Below, piece by piece: positions 1 through 12,455 of a stretch of DNA of 64,000 nucleotides (positions are counted from its first letter, which is position 1; each line of letters opens with the position of its first letter). Source of the stretch: Hetaerina americana (Eukaryota > Arthropoda > Insecta > Odonata > Calopterygidae). The stretch covers positions 46,895,013 to 46,959,012 of the forward strand of contig JAKTNV010000005.1 in NCBI GenBank assembly GCA_022747635.1, read 5' to 3'. The notes under the pieces are model-generated. The model was not told the origin of the DNA, did no database searches, and saw nothing but the letters and a program-made list of their open reading frames with translations. The translations under genes were made by a program, and so were the position numbers.

Positions 1-1080
1 GCCTGCATTGGGTATTATCATGACGTAAAAATACCCGAGTGCATTACTGTGATTCATAGAGTTTAGTTCATATTGTCTTAACAAGGAGTATTGTCTGCCC
101 TCCCCGTTATTTTCAAGTGGGCCTCATAAGAGCCTTCTGTGTACCTGGTGCCATTGTGGGCTTACTTTCCAAATCAAATCGTGTTTGTTCGTTGTGCCAT
201 GGTACTATAGGCACCTTTCCTATTCATCGGCTCGTCGTCTGCCGAGCGATGCGGATGACTAATGGTTTGAGGGCGACAACGGGTGACGCGGGGAGCAGCG
301 TTCATGAAAAGCGTTTGACAACCTCAAACCGCAGTTGACTTGGCAGCCATTGGATCACATTTCTCTCCCTTTGGTTGCTCCCACCTCCGTTTTGCCTTTT
401 CAACTCAGCCTTCACAATTCACTCCATCACGCCTAGTGACCTAGCAGGCTGATTCCAACTACGTGCCTCAGTTTCGTCCTAGTAGTGGGGTTGATGGTGA
501 AATTCGCAATGCTGTCAGGGCAATTCACGTCATTTAAAGGTAGACGGGTGATCCAAGGACTAGGGTGAAGGATGCAGGCATATATGATGTAGTCGCTTGC
601 CTATGCTCTAAAGTTCATACGTGCCAAGTATTTTTGATGGACGCCTCAATAGATCGTCGAATAACTTTCATCCTCTTCTCTAAATTATTGTGTAATCAGC
701 AAATTGGTAGCTATGGATAAATAGTGACTTAATGAATTATATAATTCTTTATGTTTTGCATTCAATAAATATAAATGGAAATTTCGAATATGAGTTAGTC
801 AGAGTGAAAACTGTGGCGACCTACCAAAATAATTAAGTACGGATAAGAATTAACGTTGTAAGAGTTAGTTCAACAAATTTTTGTGATAAATAAAACATTA
901 TAATGGTGATTTTTAAGCTCTAATAAATTTTAATCCAGTGTTGTGATTATTTCGTACCTCACACATGAATCATCGGCTTCCTATGAATCACCGATAAGGA
1001 CTCGGAATGCTAATATCCACCATAAATTATCAGCGTGCTCTCAGCATAAGCATACACAGGCGGCATGCAAAGTTTTGGGC
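1..1080. other. AT-rich sequence, no gene recognised
   Basis: Only short open frames (under 75 codons) with no recognisable protein motif occur here, and I see no array or terminal repeat. The first 350 bases are somewhat richer in G+C than the rest. I read it as intergenic or intronic sequence. Confidence 0.5.
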
Positions 1081-2540
1081 ATTCTCGGTGCGAAACCGAA
1101 ATAGGAACGGGAAAAAAAATTCCTCGCACGGCCTCCCCCTGAGGCTAATTCGGGACCGCGCCTTGGAAGCAAGAAACACACCAGACACCACATAAATCCG
1201 ATCACCCCTATCCAACCTCACTCATTCCCTTCACCTCCCAACACTTAACGCGATCCCGCGCGGTAACGTAACACCCCCGAGATGCTAGAGAAGCCCTCGC
1301 GTGTAAATAATAAGGGTTTTGGTGAGCCACTACGGGGTGGATCGTGAGTCACGGGTGATAAAAGCGGGCGTGATTGTGGGAGGGGGGGATGTGAGTGGAG
1401 AAGGTTGTAGAAAAAGAAATAAAAATTCTCGCCCCAGTAATACCTGCAGTAGAAAACAAAGGGCTAGTCACGTCTAGCAAGGCGTCCCACTGGGGGAGGA
1501 ACAATGGAAAGGCGAGCTGCTCCTCCCATCCGGCGGGAATGGGTGCACTATCGGATATCGGCGGGTCACGGAGCGTAGTTCTGGGGGGATGAGGAGGAAG
1601 GCAGGGGGAGTGTAAAGAGAATCAAGGGGCATGGGGTCGTTGAGGCTCCTTTTCTTCTTTTTTATATTTTGAAAGGCCGCGCGATCCCCATACTTTGGTG
1701 CCGACCCGTCGAATAGGGCCAGGGGATCACGAAATGTTCGAAGTCTCACCCTTCCCCTCTTGTTATTCTCCGCCTTTACTCTCCTTCCCTCTCTACAACT
1801 CTCTCTCCTTCTCTCTCTCTACCTTCCCGCCTACCGGTCTGTGACGCGACAATGAGATGGGAAGATACGATTGTTGGGTCAGCCCAACCGAGAGGGCACG
1901 CCTCCCCTCTTGCCGTGCGGGGGCGGGACCGCGGGGGAGGGGGAGTAGAGAGGGGGATGACGGAGGGAGGCAAGGAGTGGGACGACGCCTTGGGCCAAAT
2001 AATGGAAAAAATGCCCAACTCGACACTTGAAGACTCGCCCCTTCACTCCCCGCAAACCACTCTATCCCTTCCCCCTCCGGGCTCCTTCAATCCCTCTTGC
2101 TTCACTCGAACCCCGCGAGGGTCACAAACATCTCTCTATCTCTCTCTCTCTCTCTTTCTCGGTGGGCCTCCTCCCTTTTGGCCGCTTCTGCAAGCAAGGG
2201 AGTACGTGCCGTATTTCCCGATCTCCCTCACTCTCTCGGAGAACGGGCTGAAAAAAAATAAACGTGTGGGGAGATGGGGGAGATATGAGAAGGAAAAAGG
2301 TGCGCTTATTAATTTAGTGGAACGTGGAGGGTTATTGCGCTCGGTGGTGAAATGCACAGCGGCTGAGATGGGCGAGTGAAAAAAAGGGACCAAGACTTCT
2401 CAAGTGAAAGGCCGAGGGGGGATGGAGGGCGTGGGTGGTTGACGGTAATGAGCGCCGGAAGGAAAGCGAGGGTGTTTGAAGAAACGTGAAAGTAAATAGG
2501 GGATGAGGGCAGGGTTCCAATAAAAAATGCATCACTCAAT
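1081..2540. other. G+C-richer, CT/GA-biased block without conserved coding
   Basis: The block stands out by eye from the AT-rich surroundings. It has short CT runs (near 1795-1825 and 2130-2160), purine-rich runs (1920-1990, 2250-2310) and several CpG steps around 1080-1350. Open frames of up to about 175 codons occur on both strands, but their translations are Pro/Ser/Arg/Gly-rich and low in complexity. That is expected of biased composition rather than of a protein. It could be a promoter-like or CpG-richer segment, or old decayed sequence. I cannot choose between these. Confidence 0.45.
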
Positions 2541-2977
2541 TCATACCGCTGCCTTCTTTACACCCCAAGAGTTTTGACCACCACATTTGTTATAGATAGT
2601 TTGCTTATAGGTAGGTTTTTATGTTATCATTAAATTTTCTATCTCATCTTTTTTGGTCCACAGAAATATTTCTTCACGTTAGGACAATATAGTCTTTTTT
2701 AGCTCCGCAAGTGTTTTAACTCTCATCACTCTGTCCAAGATATCTGGTCTGTTTATTCTTTTACCACTATTGCATTTTTTCTTCTATCAATTCCTTAATT
2801 TTAATTTGCATTCGCTCTCTAAATTCCATGTAGCTTAATGGAGACGGTTATCGTAGATTTTTTTTGCGGACTTTTTCATAATATTATTTTGATTTCATTT
2901 TACGGTTTCATTGCCCAACTTGTATCATCAAACGTATGCCGTATCCACTCAACATTTTTGAATCTGCGTTCATTATA
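2541..2977. other. AT-rich spacer
   Basis: T-rich sequence up to the mariner insertion. No motif or open frame of note. The TA dinucleotide at 2976-2977 is the left target duplication of the mariner element. Confidence 0.5.
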
Positions 2978-3730
2978 CGAGGGTCATCCGGAAAGTAGTA
3001 CCCGTTCGTGAAATAAAGACACAAAAGTAAATATTAACAAACATAAAAAATTTTATTTGAAAGAGGATACTTTAAACTACTTCTCAACATAATCTCCAAG
3101 CAAATTAAGGCATTTGTCATAACGTGTGACAAGTTTCTGTATTCCTGCTGCATAGTCCTTCGCCGCCAGCTCATTGAGATACGCGAGGGACCCATCTTGC
3201 ACAAATTTTTGCATAATGCAGATGGTGTTTAACAATTTCATGAACAATTGTTCGAGAAACATTGGGAAAATGCTCACAGATGTCATCAATTGTGACGCGC
3301 CGATCGTTCCTCACGAATTCGTCAACTGAGCTCACCAGTTGGTCTGTAATGACAGACGGTCTCTCCGAACGCTCATCGTCGTGTGTGTTCCCCCTCCCCA
3401 TGTTGAAGTTGCGACACCACCGCCGAACAGACGACTCGTCCATTACATTGTCTCCATACACCTCCTTTAATTGGCGATGAATATCACATGGGCGAACGTT
3501 TCTTGCATTGAGGAATTTAATCACTGCCCTCACTTCACAACTGGCGGCGTTCTCAATTTTTTTAAACATTGTAAACAATCACAGAAACAACACAGGCAAT
3601 GCTAGCGTCACGCAACTTGGCTCAGAGAAGGCAGACAAGCCACTGAAGCTATCTGACCTCGTCCAGCGGCTACTCGCGTCGTCAGCACTTCATGCGGCAC
3701 GAACGGGTACTACTTTCCGGATGACCCTCG
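2978..3730 (-). mobile_element. Internally deleted mariner-like DNA transposon with matching 33-bp TIRs
   Basis: The left end (2978-3010, beginning CGAGGGTCATCCGGAAAG) is the exact reverse complement of the right end (3698-3730), giving 33-bp terminal inverted repeats. Both are flanked by the TA duplication diagnostic of Tc1/mariner insertion (2976-2977 and 3731-3732). At 753 bp it is well short of the roughly 1.3 kb usual for mariner. The missing part is the catalytic core. Both ends being intact suggests a non-autonomous derivative that could have been mobilised in trans when a source transposase was active. This is inferred; I see no second copy in the window. Confidence 0.93.
3077..3578 (-). 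pseudogene. Mariner transposase remnant (DNA-binding N-terminus joined to C-terminal tail)
   Basis: The minus-strand frame 3578-3171 (135 codons) holds the paired helix-turn-helix region of a mariner transposase. The first HTH lies around residues 15-50 (RAVIKFLNARNVRP, then VYGDNVMDESSVRRW). An SGRP-like linker reads SERPS, and the second HTH ends in the family signature CARWVPR. The frame then shifts, and a second frame (3289-3077) supplies the end of the protein, with the typical GIQKLVTRYDKCLNL and a final GDYVEK. The whole DD34D catalytic domain between them is gone, so no active transposase can be made. The deletion junction lies close to 3170. Similarity to the mariner family is read from motifs, not from a search. 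Confidence 0.9.
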
Positions 3731-3732
3731 TA

Positions 3733-6036
3733 TTTTATCGATTACTGTGACTCTGAACCAGGTAATTTTGATATTTTAGCAATTGTGACCAAGTCTTTGC
3801 TAATATTTTATTTATTCGAAGTTCAGTTAGCCAGTGAAATGGCAAGATGCACGATGTCATGCCTCGGCGATGAAAGCTTTTGGCAGCACAAGTTTTTATT
3901 CCAAAGTTGACTGCATCTAAATTGGAAAAGTATACGCATTCCGCTAATTGGATGTATTTAAGTTTTAACAACTTTTTACTCTCCTTACTTTTTAGACTTC
4001 TCTCATTAATGAACTACCGTTTGACGGTTTGTAAATTTAAACGCAATCCTAGAGCTTGACTGTTTTGGTGACTTCTTTTGCATCTATTTTGTGGATCGTA
4101 TACAAACGTCTATTGCTTAAACATTTCGATGGATTCATACCCATGTCATTTCCAGTAAATTGTGCTGGAATGATTGCTTACTAATTAGGATAGTTCAGCT
4201 TTTTTTTATAATTTACTAACTATGCTTGACGCAGTAGGGATTTAATTGAAAATGTTTTTATTTACTTAAGCATGCATGAAATATCAATAATGAAAATGTA
4301 GTATTAGATGAATTATGTTTGGTCTGGCTAGATTTTCTGATATTTTGATTGGCATTCGATTGAATGATATTCGGCTTGCATATACTACTCTGAAATATAC
4401 ATTTTTCTTTCTTTTCCTTGGCAATTATCAATTTAAACATTTTGATTCATAATTACCTCTCCTTGAGGTTCTTTTATTTGTGCCTAATACTAATATCCAA
4501 TATTTGCATAAGATACATTTCCAAGTTTTTTTCTTAAGGTTTAGATATCGTAAAAATTCAATCTCGTAAAATATGCTGAATAATTGTATAAAAACAAATT
4601 TTGATGAGGTGAGATGATATTAATGGCAGTCCAATCTGAGAATCCTGCGCATAAGAAGAGCACTATCATGGGGAGACAGGAACGAAGGGGGAAGTCGACA
4701 GAGAAATGAGAAAAGTTGAAAGGGAAAATATTTGAAGAGGTTGGGTGGGCCAAGTTTGTTCTTCTTGGTTTGATGGTGGAGGCTGCAGGGTGCAGCCAAG
4801 GCGATATCAGCTTATTTGACAGAGGGGAAGAGAGTGCGGGGGAGAAGACTAGGTGGGTTGAAGGGTGACGGGATAGGGGTCAAGGGTCGAATTCTGTCTG
4901 TGACTTGGCCAGGTAGGACTTCGGAGGGTCGTGATTCGTCAGCCTCTATGGGCTGCACTGTCAAATTCCAATCCCCTTCTGTTTTTTTCCATTACTATCG
5001 ACCACTGAGAGATAGAGGAGGGGGTAGAAGTCGGTTGGTTGGAGGAAGGGCGATTTAGTAGACGCAGAGTCGTCGATAATATACTACGCGGAAAATTTAT
5101 GGATCCAGCAGGATAATGGAAATGGGAGTGTCTGCTTTGTGGGGAGGGTTTTCACCAACGTTGGGAGCGAAGAGAAACAAACGAGTGGTTGGGGGTAAGT
5201 TGGTTGCACTTACGAGAGACTGTAGATGGGCGCTTTGATGGGGGAAAGATGGAAGGAAGGAGGAAGTCTCTGGGGGGGGGGGGGCTAGAACTGGATTAGT
5301 TAAAAAGCGGTCTGAAATTTGTAATTAGCAGGTAGGAGTCTGTTCAAGAAAAGTTTTCAACAAACAAAATAAACATTGGGGAAAAGAAAACTTTGTCCCA
5401 CAATATTCTTTAAATGAACGATGCTCATGAACGGATTTTATATTTTACTTAAATTGAACAAAGTAGCATACAGTAGTTCACTAATGGAAGAGGAAAATAG
5501 AAACAGGTCAAAAGGTGGGAGGTGTAAAAAAAAATTATAGTGATTAATTCAAGAATTCTTTTTCTTCCATGTCTACATGAAGATATTGGGTTATGTGAAG
5601 TTACCAAACACATATACGAGTACATATCGTAGTATGTTATCGTATGTTTAATTGTTCATAAATCTTGGGAATGGACTTTCAGATTTTACACTTTGAAATG
5701 GAGATTATCGCAATTGCAGATGTAGGTAGATAATATGTAAAAATAACGCTATCTCATCTATATCTGCACAGTAACTTGTAAACCAAAGTATGGCAGGGTT
5801 TGGTAGGATGAAATTACCAGCAATAACCACATAAATTACTGTATGCGTCGTACATAAATGGTGTGTTTGATTTAACCATTAAGTTTTAATGTTTAAGTGT
5901 TCGGGTACTTGGATTTTATTTTTGGTATGATTCCCTATCTTGCGAAGAAGAAGGAGTGCTTGAATCTTCTGTGACGACATCTTTCTCTCTAATTTTATTC
6001 TTTCGGTTGAATCTACCAATGCCATTTGGTGAAAGA
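3733..6036. other. AT-rich sequence, no gene recognised; 13-G run
   Basis: No open frame over about 80 codons and no protein motif. A run of 13 G lies at 5272-5284. The stretch 4760-5290 is richer in G than its flanks. Nothing else stands out. Confidence 0.45.
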
Positions 6037-6262
6037 ATTTTAGAATGTAAAAAGCATTCGCCTTGACCGAGATTCGTACCCAGATCCTTCGATCAGCGGA
6101 CGAATGCTTCATCCGGTTAAGCTACCAAAGCGTTCTCTTACATTCGAAATTCCCGGTTGAGGCGAATGATTTGTACACACTGAAATTTTGGCTGGTAATG
6201 CACATTTAGCGGATGACTCCGTCAAAAGATACTGTCGCGGCATCTCCCGAAGTTTCTTGGAA
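6036..6262 (-). repeat. tRNA-derived short repeat (SINE-like), locus 1
   Basis: On the minus strand, 6132-6059 folds as a tRNA cloverleaf: acceptor stem closed over seven pairs (with wobble), D stem GCTT/AAGC, 17-nt anticodon arm and T loop TACGAAT. A box A-like TAGCTTAACCGG is present and the box B is mutated. The tRNA-like core is bracketed by short inverted repeats (near 6039-6055 and 6137-6151). To the right, 6160-6262 carries in plus orientation a sequence shared with the 12.4 kb locus and, inverted, with 15.5 kb (core GCGGATGACTCCGT and CGGCATCTCCCG). The unusual anticodon loop and shared flanks favour a SINE-like repeat over a working tRNA gene. Confidence 0.65.
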
Positions 6263-9200
6263 TAGCATTTGGTGCCATGGTAATTTGCTCTGTGGCAAGG
6301 AAACTCAGGTGTTTATACCGTTCTAAAAGTGGTCTTGTCTGATTTATTCGCGAATTCATATCCTGTTTGAGTAAGGATAAAATATGATAGGACGAAGAAT
6401 AATAGAAGAAGGACCACAAAAATGGTATTTAGAAAATTCGGCAGCAGCGGGTGAATAAGGTTCAAATCGCTTGGTCAATGCTCTTTCTGGAAAGTTGCAT
6501 TTTGGATAAAATTGGAAAATGGCATTTTTAGGATATTTTTATGAAAAAATGTGAGCCTAGGTGTATGGCCTTCCTAGAATATGGATTTTCTGTAAGTTGT
6601 ATACTCATTGAGTATTAAGAAATAATTTCGTCGTGGAAATGAGTGCGCATTTTTCTGCTAAAACGTTTGGCCTTACCTTTGAAGTTTCGTCAATAAAAAG
6701 GTTGCCGTCATTTTATTAAAAGCTCCGATTATTAACGTATACATTTTATATTTAATGCTAGACTGGGAATCATGTAGAAACTGAGGGAAATAAGGATGAA
6801 ATGTATTGCCACGAACAGAGAGAATTTTTAGTAAAAACTAGAGTTCATTGCCTATGTTTGTTCCAAGAATCCTTAAATGAAAACCTCAAAGAACATAGTT
6901 CACTGTTATATGAGATTTTGTAGGTCAAAACACGGGAGTTAAAGTTCAAGATGAACAAATAATTCTACTCGACCGGGTTTGGACCCTGATATTCGCATCT
7001 CAGAGCGGAGAAATTAAACAGTAACAAAATGGAAGGCACTACCGATATTCCATCTAAATTACAGAATTTAAATTTGTCTTGAAACTGAAATCCGTGTCAA
7101 TATTTTCCTCGTTTCTGATGTCAGTGACAATGACGTCAATTTTATTGCATCCATCTTCCAAGTGGCTGAGCACGGTGAATTTCTTCATTTTAAAATATTA
7201 GGATTTTACGATGATTTATAATACTGAAAAGGTATAAAACAAACTGCTTTTCAAGTAAAATTTAAAATATCAACACCCATTTCGGCACAATGAATCTAAA
7301 CTCATTTAATTTTGATTTGTGGAACTTGAGCTTTACTGATATTCTTCTTTCATGAACGTAACGTTTACATGAACTTACATTTTTATATTACATATAAAAC
7401 CACTATTTGTTTATACTGAAACTACTTTATCTGTATGATTATTTCAATTCACAATTAATTTAATTTATTTTATTGCGTAATATCACTATAAGAAGCTTGA
7501 CCGGACAGTATACATAAAAATAAATTAATTGGGAAAATAATTGTCGACTCTCATTCTTTTCACGCCGTTAAAACGAAACAATAGGTTAAACAAAGGCAAG
7601 AAAAATGAAAAGGGAACAGGAAGAGCCCAGAGGAAGTAATATTTTTTGTGAGAGGAGCAATAGTAGAAGGCTCTCCCGTTCAGGTATATACCTCCGGGAA
7701 TAAACACCAACAAATATGAATGGGGTTCCAGCTTCCTGAAAAACCATGTCCTCTTTGATGAAAGCGGAGAGGGGGAGCGAGAGAGAGAGAGAGAAATTCT
7801 CATTGCTATACGCTAATTCATAGTATAAAAATTAAATGTACCAATTATAAAGTAGTAAGTAGCTTTAAATAGCATTAAAAGTACTCACTTTTTGTTGCTT
7901 GACATTAAGAATCAAGGATACACAACTTGACGAAGTCTCTCTTGAATATGTGTTACTGTTCCTGACACGGTTACCTCTGTAACTTCGTCAGGTTAAGGTC
8001 TTTGTTTTGCAGTAAGTCTATAATCAACACAATGATGATAAGTTTTATAGGAGATAATTTAATGCCTGATCTAATTTTCATAAGCTATAGAGGTTTTGGT
8101 ATAGAAAAATTCCATCTCCAAAATGAATGCTAAAAACATACTTGATCAAGGAGAAATGCTTACAGAGAATATTGAAGTTAGTGTGTGATATGTAATGGAT
8201 CAACAATACCATCATAGTTTTACTATCTATAATAGAAATCACATCCTGTGAGCACCAGCTGTTCATCATTTAACTTGAGGGTAATTTAAAATGCAAATTA
8301 AATATTTTTTGGGTGAAAATAAAGTATTTGAGATTCATTTGATTTTATGTCACTATTCATGCTTTATTGCTTTGGTTACTTAATTTCCTACGCATGACAT
8401 TGATTTAGTTCATGTACATTAGTTCTGCAGGTGAATTATCTGAAGGGAAAAACGCACATTGATTGATAAGTTTTCTTTTATCCTGCCTATGTAAATCTCG
8501 TTGAAATTAATCCCTTGGCAGAATACATCTCGAGTGCAGTGTATCTTAATACAAAGGTTCAGTCTCACTTGCTCTCTTCCTGACTGAAGGCACTCTTCTT
8601 TATGTTTACCAAAGTTTCCATCACGTTTGCTATCTGCTTGTAACGGTTTGTAGCTAATATTTTGTAACATAAAGTTGCCTTATTATTTACTAATTAGCAA
8701 GGTCTTAAGTTTACGGATCTCATATACTTTACTCTTGCTCTTAGTGTATATAAATATAGAGTATCATCTCCAATTCATGTTTTCATTACATTTAATTACG
8801 GCCCAACCTATAATTAAAGGTAAGACTTTTTGAGGGGAAATGAAGTTATTTTTCGTTCAGGAAAACAAGACAGATGTTGCTTATTTATTTCTTATTTCTT
8901 GGTAGGTTATGCGTCACTGGCAAATAGTTAATTTTTATTGAAGTATAATAAACTGCACGGTGTTTCTAGGATTCATTGGCTAGAAAGCCATTCATATAAA
9001 TGAGAAAAAGGAGACCAATACTGCTTCTCTGGAGGATCTTCGAGTATTTTGAACAAACTTTTACTTAATTATGTGGATAATTATCTTTTTAAAGACTTAA
9101 ACATTTGCAATACTACCTTCCGCAATTGTAATTTGTCTATTCATCATTATTACTCCCGCAAATCATCTCTTTTTGGCGCTTAGGGCAGGATTTCATTTTT

Positions 9201-9730
9201 TTATACACTAAATAGCTTAGTTATTCCTTATGTCTATATCAGTGGTAAGAGCGAAGTTATTTTCCATTCAGTTGTCGCTAAAACCTCTATCTAAGATTTA
9301 TGGTATGGATTTTATCAATACGATTGCAGTCGTCAGCAAGCACCCTGCAGTAATTTAACAGGTATTAATTGAGCAGTATAAAGCTGGTATCCTTATCCAG
9401 CATCTCATTTACATCTGCGCTGCATCACGCGAGACGCATAGGAGCCATGCGGAAGGGAGTGCTAGGTCACCAGTCTTCAGTAACCAAAAAGGTTGGCGGT
9501 TCAACATATGTTAGTGGTTCGCCAATAAGTTCTTATGTGTACTTTTATCTTTGTTTTGATTTATTTTTATTAGGGAAGGAAGATTTCCTGAATTTATTGA
9601 TGATAAAAACAAGAATTGCTTCAAGGGCGTAAAAATTGCATCTTATGGGAAAGTCTTAAATGATGTCTCGTCACTCATTTTCTCATCAGAGACTGCAGAG
9701 TTTCTTTTGTCACACATCGGGACCAAATTA
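6263..9730. other. AT-rich sequence, no gene recognised
   Basis: No conserved open frame. A short (GA)n run lies near 7770-7795. The sequence 7550-7800 is slightly less AT-rich but encodes nothing recognisable on either strand. Confidence 0.45.
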
Positions 9731-10250
9731 CAAGAGAGGAAAAAATCGAAGGCAATGACAGAGGAAGAGAATGGATAGGAAGAGATAAAAGCGATGATAT
9801 CAGTTGTAAATGCGATGGGAATGGGAGAAGAAAGAGGCAAGAAGCGGAGATCGAAAGAGGAGATGGTCTCACACGGCTGCGTTTATTCCTCTGCCTGAGC
9901 TCCAAGAAGCTTACAGAGAGAGAGAGGAAGGGTGCGGTATAAAGCGATGGAGGAGAAAAGTGAGATGCAGAGAAAGAAAGAAAGAGAGAGGGGGAGAGAA
10001 TGGGGTAAAGAGAAAAGGGGGAGGGAAACAGGACGGGAGAGAGATTTGGAATTGGTGGTGGTAAAAGACAAATCCGTCTCGTCTCTTACTAACCTCCCCA
10101 CCCCGAACTTCTGTTCCTCTATCTCTATCTTTCGAGCATGGCGTACGTGACTTTTGAGTTTCCAACCCCCCTCCTCCCGCCATTCTCTCTCCCCCCCTCG
10201 TACCGGATTCTCATTTCATCCCTCGTTTCCGAAAACCCCCGTGACGATTT
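9731..10250. other. Purine-rich then pyrimidine-rich low-complexity block
   Basis: About 9740-10060 is GA-rich (repeated gagaga and gaaaga), and 10080-10240 switches to C/T-rich. Overlapping open frames on both strands are Arg/Glu/Lys- or Ser/Leu/Pro-rich translations of this bias and carry no domain. Confidence 0.5.
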
Positions 10251-10789
10251 GGAATGGCCACTTGAATTCTATTCGGAATCCTTGCGGCAGCAACGTCGAT
10301 AGAAGCACTCCCTATCTGCCGAGTCGAAACCTTTGCGTCGGTTGTTTTAAACAGAAATCTCCATTAACCCTGATTATTCTTACGCTTGCACCTTGCCAAA
10401 ATGCATTTTCCACGCAAATAATGGTTTTTTAGCAGTTCGTTTATTTCCTGAGCAATGACTTCGGGCCACCGGAGGGGCGCAAGTGTTTTTACCACACTTG
10501 CTCTCATGGGGTGTAAGTGTGTGTAAGGCCTACCTCATTTTCACAAACGCAAAGCGATTTGATGAATCTGAATGTGTGTGCACACCTGAATTTTGGTTAA
10601 AATTCACGCTAAAGTTTTCAAGTGCCCAATTATATTAAGAAAGTAAATGATGAGCTCCCTAAAAATAAAGAAATGCTCCCTACTGTCGTCATTTTAAAGT
10701 AGTGCTGCACTTATATTTAATAAATGAATGATATTTCTTTGATTACTAAATTTTAATATTTTATTCCCGTTTTTTGACTAAATGTATTA

Positions 10790-10990
10790 GATTCAATCTG
10801 GAATGGTTTGAGTCGTCACTTTGAGGAAGCGATTCATATCGCGAAAGGAAATACGTTGTTCTTCTGCATACATTAATGTGAACGACCTATTTTTCGACTG
10901 ACAAATCTTACCTGATAATGACTTTGCAAGTCGAAACTTAGGTCATGCATAATAAATGTATATGAGTATATGAAAGAACAAAGTATTTTC
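10790..10990 (+). repeat. PLE-like terminal remnant with hammerhead-like motif
   Basis: At 10912-10937 the sequence reads CTGATAA, a short stem (GACT paired with AGTC) and GAAAC, resembling the conserved core CUGAUGA-stem II-GAAAC of the minimal hammerhead ribozymes described in Penelope-like retroelements. A second GAGGAA-stem-GAAA figure (GCGAT paired with ATCGC) lies at 10820-10842. No coding part of a retroelement survives next to it. The A instead of G in the core and the lack of coding sequence keep confidence low. Confidence 0.4.
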
Positions 10991-12335
10991 ATTTCCGATC
11001 GGTTCAATCTCTGTACTGATACTCTGCACGTTGTCCACACCTCATTATATATTAACTTGAATTGCTATTCTCGCGTGGGATTCATTCTTTCGGTTTGAAT
11101 ATCGGGGTAGCAGCCATCATTGAGCCATGAAAGGAAATACGAGCGAATTTTACCCTCTGAGAAGAAACGAGAGGATATTGTCCATAGACGAAATTGTCTC
11201 GGTTTACCTATTAAAATCTAAAAGGTTAAGAAAACCTTTGGCTTTTTAGTGAAATCTATTTAGAACTCTTCCATCCATGACGCATGTCGATAGTTGTGAC
11301 ATCGAATGACTTGAGAAACTCCTGCAAATATGCTTAATAGTAAGAGTATTACGTATATCTTCTCTCAGTGATGCTTTTTTCACCTCTTGCGTCGGTGGAT
11401 AGTTATGTCTCGTTTAATGTTGAACAAAAACAAAAAGTCCAAGTATTAAACACAAAGCTATGGATAAGTGAAAGTAAATTTTACCAAATTCCAAGTCCTA
11501 CGGTGTGTGAGAAGCACACGCTACTTTTCAGGGTCTCAGTGGAAGATTTGGCGCCAGAAAAACCCCACAGCTTTCGTAATGTTTCTGGAATCCGGCCTCT
11601 CCAATTAGTAGTCTAGTAACCCGCTCACTCTACTGCCTCGCCTCTTTTCAAAGAGAAGTACTTTTAAAACTATTTGGCAAGTATAAAAAATAATTAGGTA
11701 CTCATTAAGTGTAAGAATATAAAAAGAGAGGAGATGAAGTTATATTTTGGCATTGATGAAATTGATTATGCAATGACTTCCCAGATTGAAAATATGGGTT
11801 GAAATTCTGTAGCAGAGGATTTTGTTCAGATTTTGACATTTAATAGAGTTTAGAATATGTCTCGAAACTAAAACAATCCCATTTGGCAAGAATATTCTTG
11901 TTTCTTTCTCTATTGAGCTCCAAATTTAGAAATTTACGTTACCTGAGCTTTCAAACATCTTCCTCCACAAAACTAGTAGCATAGCAAGTGTTTATACCGC
12001 TATGTGTACAAATTTAAAATACACATCTGAGAAGTAAATGTTGGCTTCGAGGCATGGCGCTAAGGTAATTTTTTTATGTGGGAAAACTCGCTTTAATGCT
12101 AAATGTAAGGCAAAGGTACAGATATTTATATATTATTAATATATGGTACAATTATATTTTTTACATTTTTTATTGAATAAACCAACGGGATTTATTTACT
12201 TAATATAGCTAAATATCCCCGTCCATCTCTTGCTATCATACTTTCAGAATGTAGATACTTTAATTAAATTGTAATAACTCTGTAATTCTTGTTATAATAC
12301 AACAATTTCAAAGTATACGAAATTATTCATTCCGA
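10991..12335. other. AT-rich sequence, no gene recognised
   Basis: No conserved open frame, terminal repeat or long array. The plus frame 11368-11616 (82 codons) has no recognisable domain. Confidence 0.45.
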
Positions 12336-12339
12336 CCAG

Positions 12340-12455
12340 GATCCCAGGTAATGCGAATGATTTTTAATCTTTGAGATTTTTGCATTATAACGCGCACTTA
12401 TCGGATGACTACGTTAAAAGCGACTGTCACGACATCTCCCGCAGTTCCGTAGAGT
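12340..12455 (+). repeat. Short-repeat fragment, locus 2 (body only)
   Basis: This segment is collinear with 6160-6262: GCGAATGATTTTTAA, then ATTTTTGCATTATAACGCGC, then CGGATGACTACGTTAAAAG, ending in the shared CATCTCCCGCAGTT. The tRNA-like head is absent, so it is a headless fragment of the family seen at 6.1 and 15.5 kb. Confidence 0.55.

Noticed and set aside
1852..2379. 175-codon plus-strand open frame
   Set aside because: Low-complexity Pro/Ser/Arg/Gly/Leu composition in a CT/GA-biased block. Opposite-strand frames are equally open, and no domain is recognisable.
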